The notes beneath the pieces were generated by a model. The model saw only the letters and a list, made by a program, of their open reading frames with translations, was not told the origin of the DNA and ran no database searches. The position numbers and the translations under genes were made by a program. Shown here piece by piece: positions 5,821 to 6,117 of a DNA stretch of 6,117 nucleotides. Within the stretch, counting starts at the first letter, position 1. Each line of letters begins with the position of its first letter. Source of the stretch: an uncultured Victivallales bacterium (GTDB lineage Bacteria > Verrucomicrobiota > Lentisphaeria > Oligosphaerales > JAFGRS01); assembly GCA_903834675.1 (NCBI GenBank), contig CAILKC010000167.1:1-6117 (forward strand). The letters are read 5' to 3'.

Positions 5821-6060
5821 CGGGGGAAACCGTGAACCTGCTGGGGGAAGCGTGAAGCTGCTGAGGATACCGCGAACCTGCCCGGAACGGGCTTGGCAGC
5901 GCGGGCTCCAGGGCGGTAAGCGGGGGAAACCGTGAAGCGGCTGGGGAAACCGCGAACCTGCCCGGAACGGGCTTGGCATCGCGGGCTCCAGGGCGGTAAG
6001 AGGGGGAAACCGCGAACCTGCCCGGAACGGGCTTGGCATCGCGGGCTCCAGGGCGGTAAG
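5821..6060. repeat. Two-block minisatellite, order A-A-A-B-A-A-B-A-B
   Basis: The whole 240 bp is built from two blocks with no spacer. Block A is 20 bp, consensus CKGGGGAAACCGYGAACCTG, at 5821, 5841, 5861, 5921, 5941 and 6001. Block B is 40 bp, starting CCCGGAACGGGCTTGG and ending CCAGGGCGGTAAG, at 5881, 5961 and 6021. The three B blocks differ only at one base (5899, G against T); A blocks vary at several positions. The last two A-B pairs are identical apart from two bases, so they are recent copies. The start of each B, with the preceding G, forms the hairpin GCCCG-GAA-CGGGC. A 20-bp step is not a multiple of three, so no reading frame is kept across the array, which argues against coding. 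Function unknown. Confidence 0.93.
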
Positions 6061-6117
6061 CGGGGCCATGGCAGACGCCTGCCAGATCTAGCGGGGGTCC
6101 CTTTCTTGAAACAACCC
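6061..6117. other. Unique sequence after the minisatellite, with a hairpin
   Basis: The array ends at 6060. A perfect six-base-pair hairpin, TGGCAG-ACGC-CTGCCA, lies at 6069-6084. It is followed by GATCTAGCGGGGG and then CCCTTTCTTG, too far away to make a standard terminator. No coding start or promoter is visible before the window edge. Confidence 0.35.

Noticed and set aside
5821..6060. Possible CRISPR array with 20-bp repeats
   Set aside because: The intervening 40-bp blocks are the same sequence each time rather than unique spacers, some A blocks are directly adjacent, and no cas gene is nearby.
5740..6069. Open frame of 109 codons on the minus strand encoding a 20-residue repeat
   Set aside because: Frame openness follows from GC-rich repeats. 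The extra 20-bp blocks break any constant frame, there is no ribosome site, and the frame ends inside the inserted element's terminal repeat.

Overview
The window looks like high-GC chromosomal DNA from a Gram-negative-type bacterium. The genes are tightly packed, start codons include GTG, Shine-Dalgarno sites are clear, and one protein carries an export signal. Heptamer and minisatellite repeats, plus a secreted protein with a charged body and a Gly/Pro-rich tail, would suit an uncultured lineage of the PVC group (Planctomycetes, Verrucomicrobia, Kiritimatiellota). That placement is inference only; no marker gene settles it.

Layout from left to right. Bases 1-119 are 17 perfect copies of the heptamer GAACCCT, cut by the window edge. 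A 110-base leader with a GC-rich hairpin follows. Then comes aroC (230-1285, +), an intact chorismate synthase for the last step of the shikimate pathway. Converging on it from the right is a two-gene unit on the minus strand: an exported protein with a collagen-like Gly/Pro tail (2161-3411), and a long-type LOG-family nucleotide-processing enzyme (1340-2161). Their stop and start codons share one base. A near-consensus sigma-70 promoter (3456-3485) drives this unit.

Bases 3537-5754 are a complete insertion sequence of 2218 bp. It has 32-bp terminal inverted repeats with one mismatch and an 8-bp target duplication (CTTTTTTT), so it probably arrived as one unit and fairly recently. It carries an IS4-type DDE transposase (3560-4984, minus) with an exact Y-x2-R-x3-E-x6-K signature. 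A divergent 95-codon gene (5074-5361, +) resembles the transposon-associated DUF6788 family but lacks its cysteines. The 89 bp between them hold a 20-bp perfect palindrome, extended to a 34-bp interrupted dyad, lying over the promoter elements. This suggests coordinated or self-regulated expression. A further 360 bp inside the element holds a hairpin between two 15-bp direct repeats, with no convincing gene. The element sits in the T-tract of a terminator-like hairpin.

To the right (5765-6117) is noncoding DNA dominated by a two-block minisatellite, with 20-bp A blocks and 40-bp B blocks in the order A-A-A-B-A-A-B-A-B. The chromosomal genes are ordinary housekeeping or conserved genes. The parts most worth attention are the insertion sequence with its small partner gene and palindromic control region, its insertion site, and the two repeat arrays.
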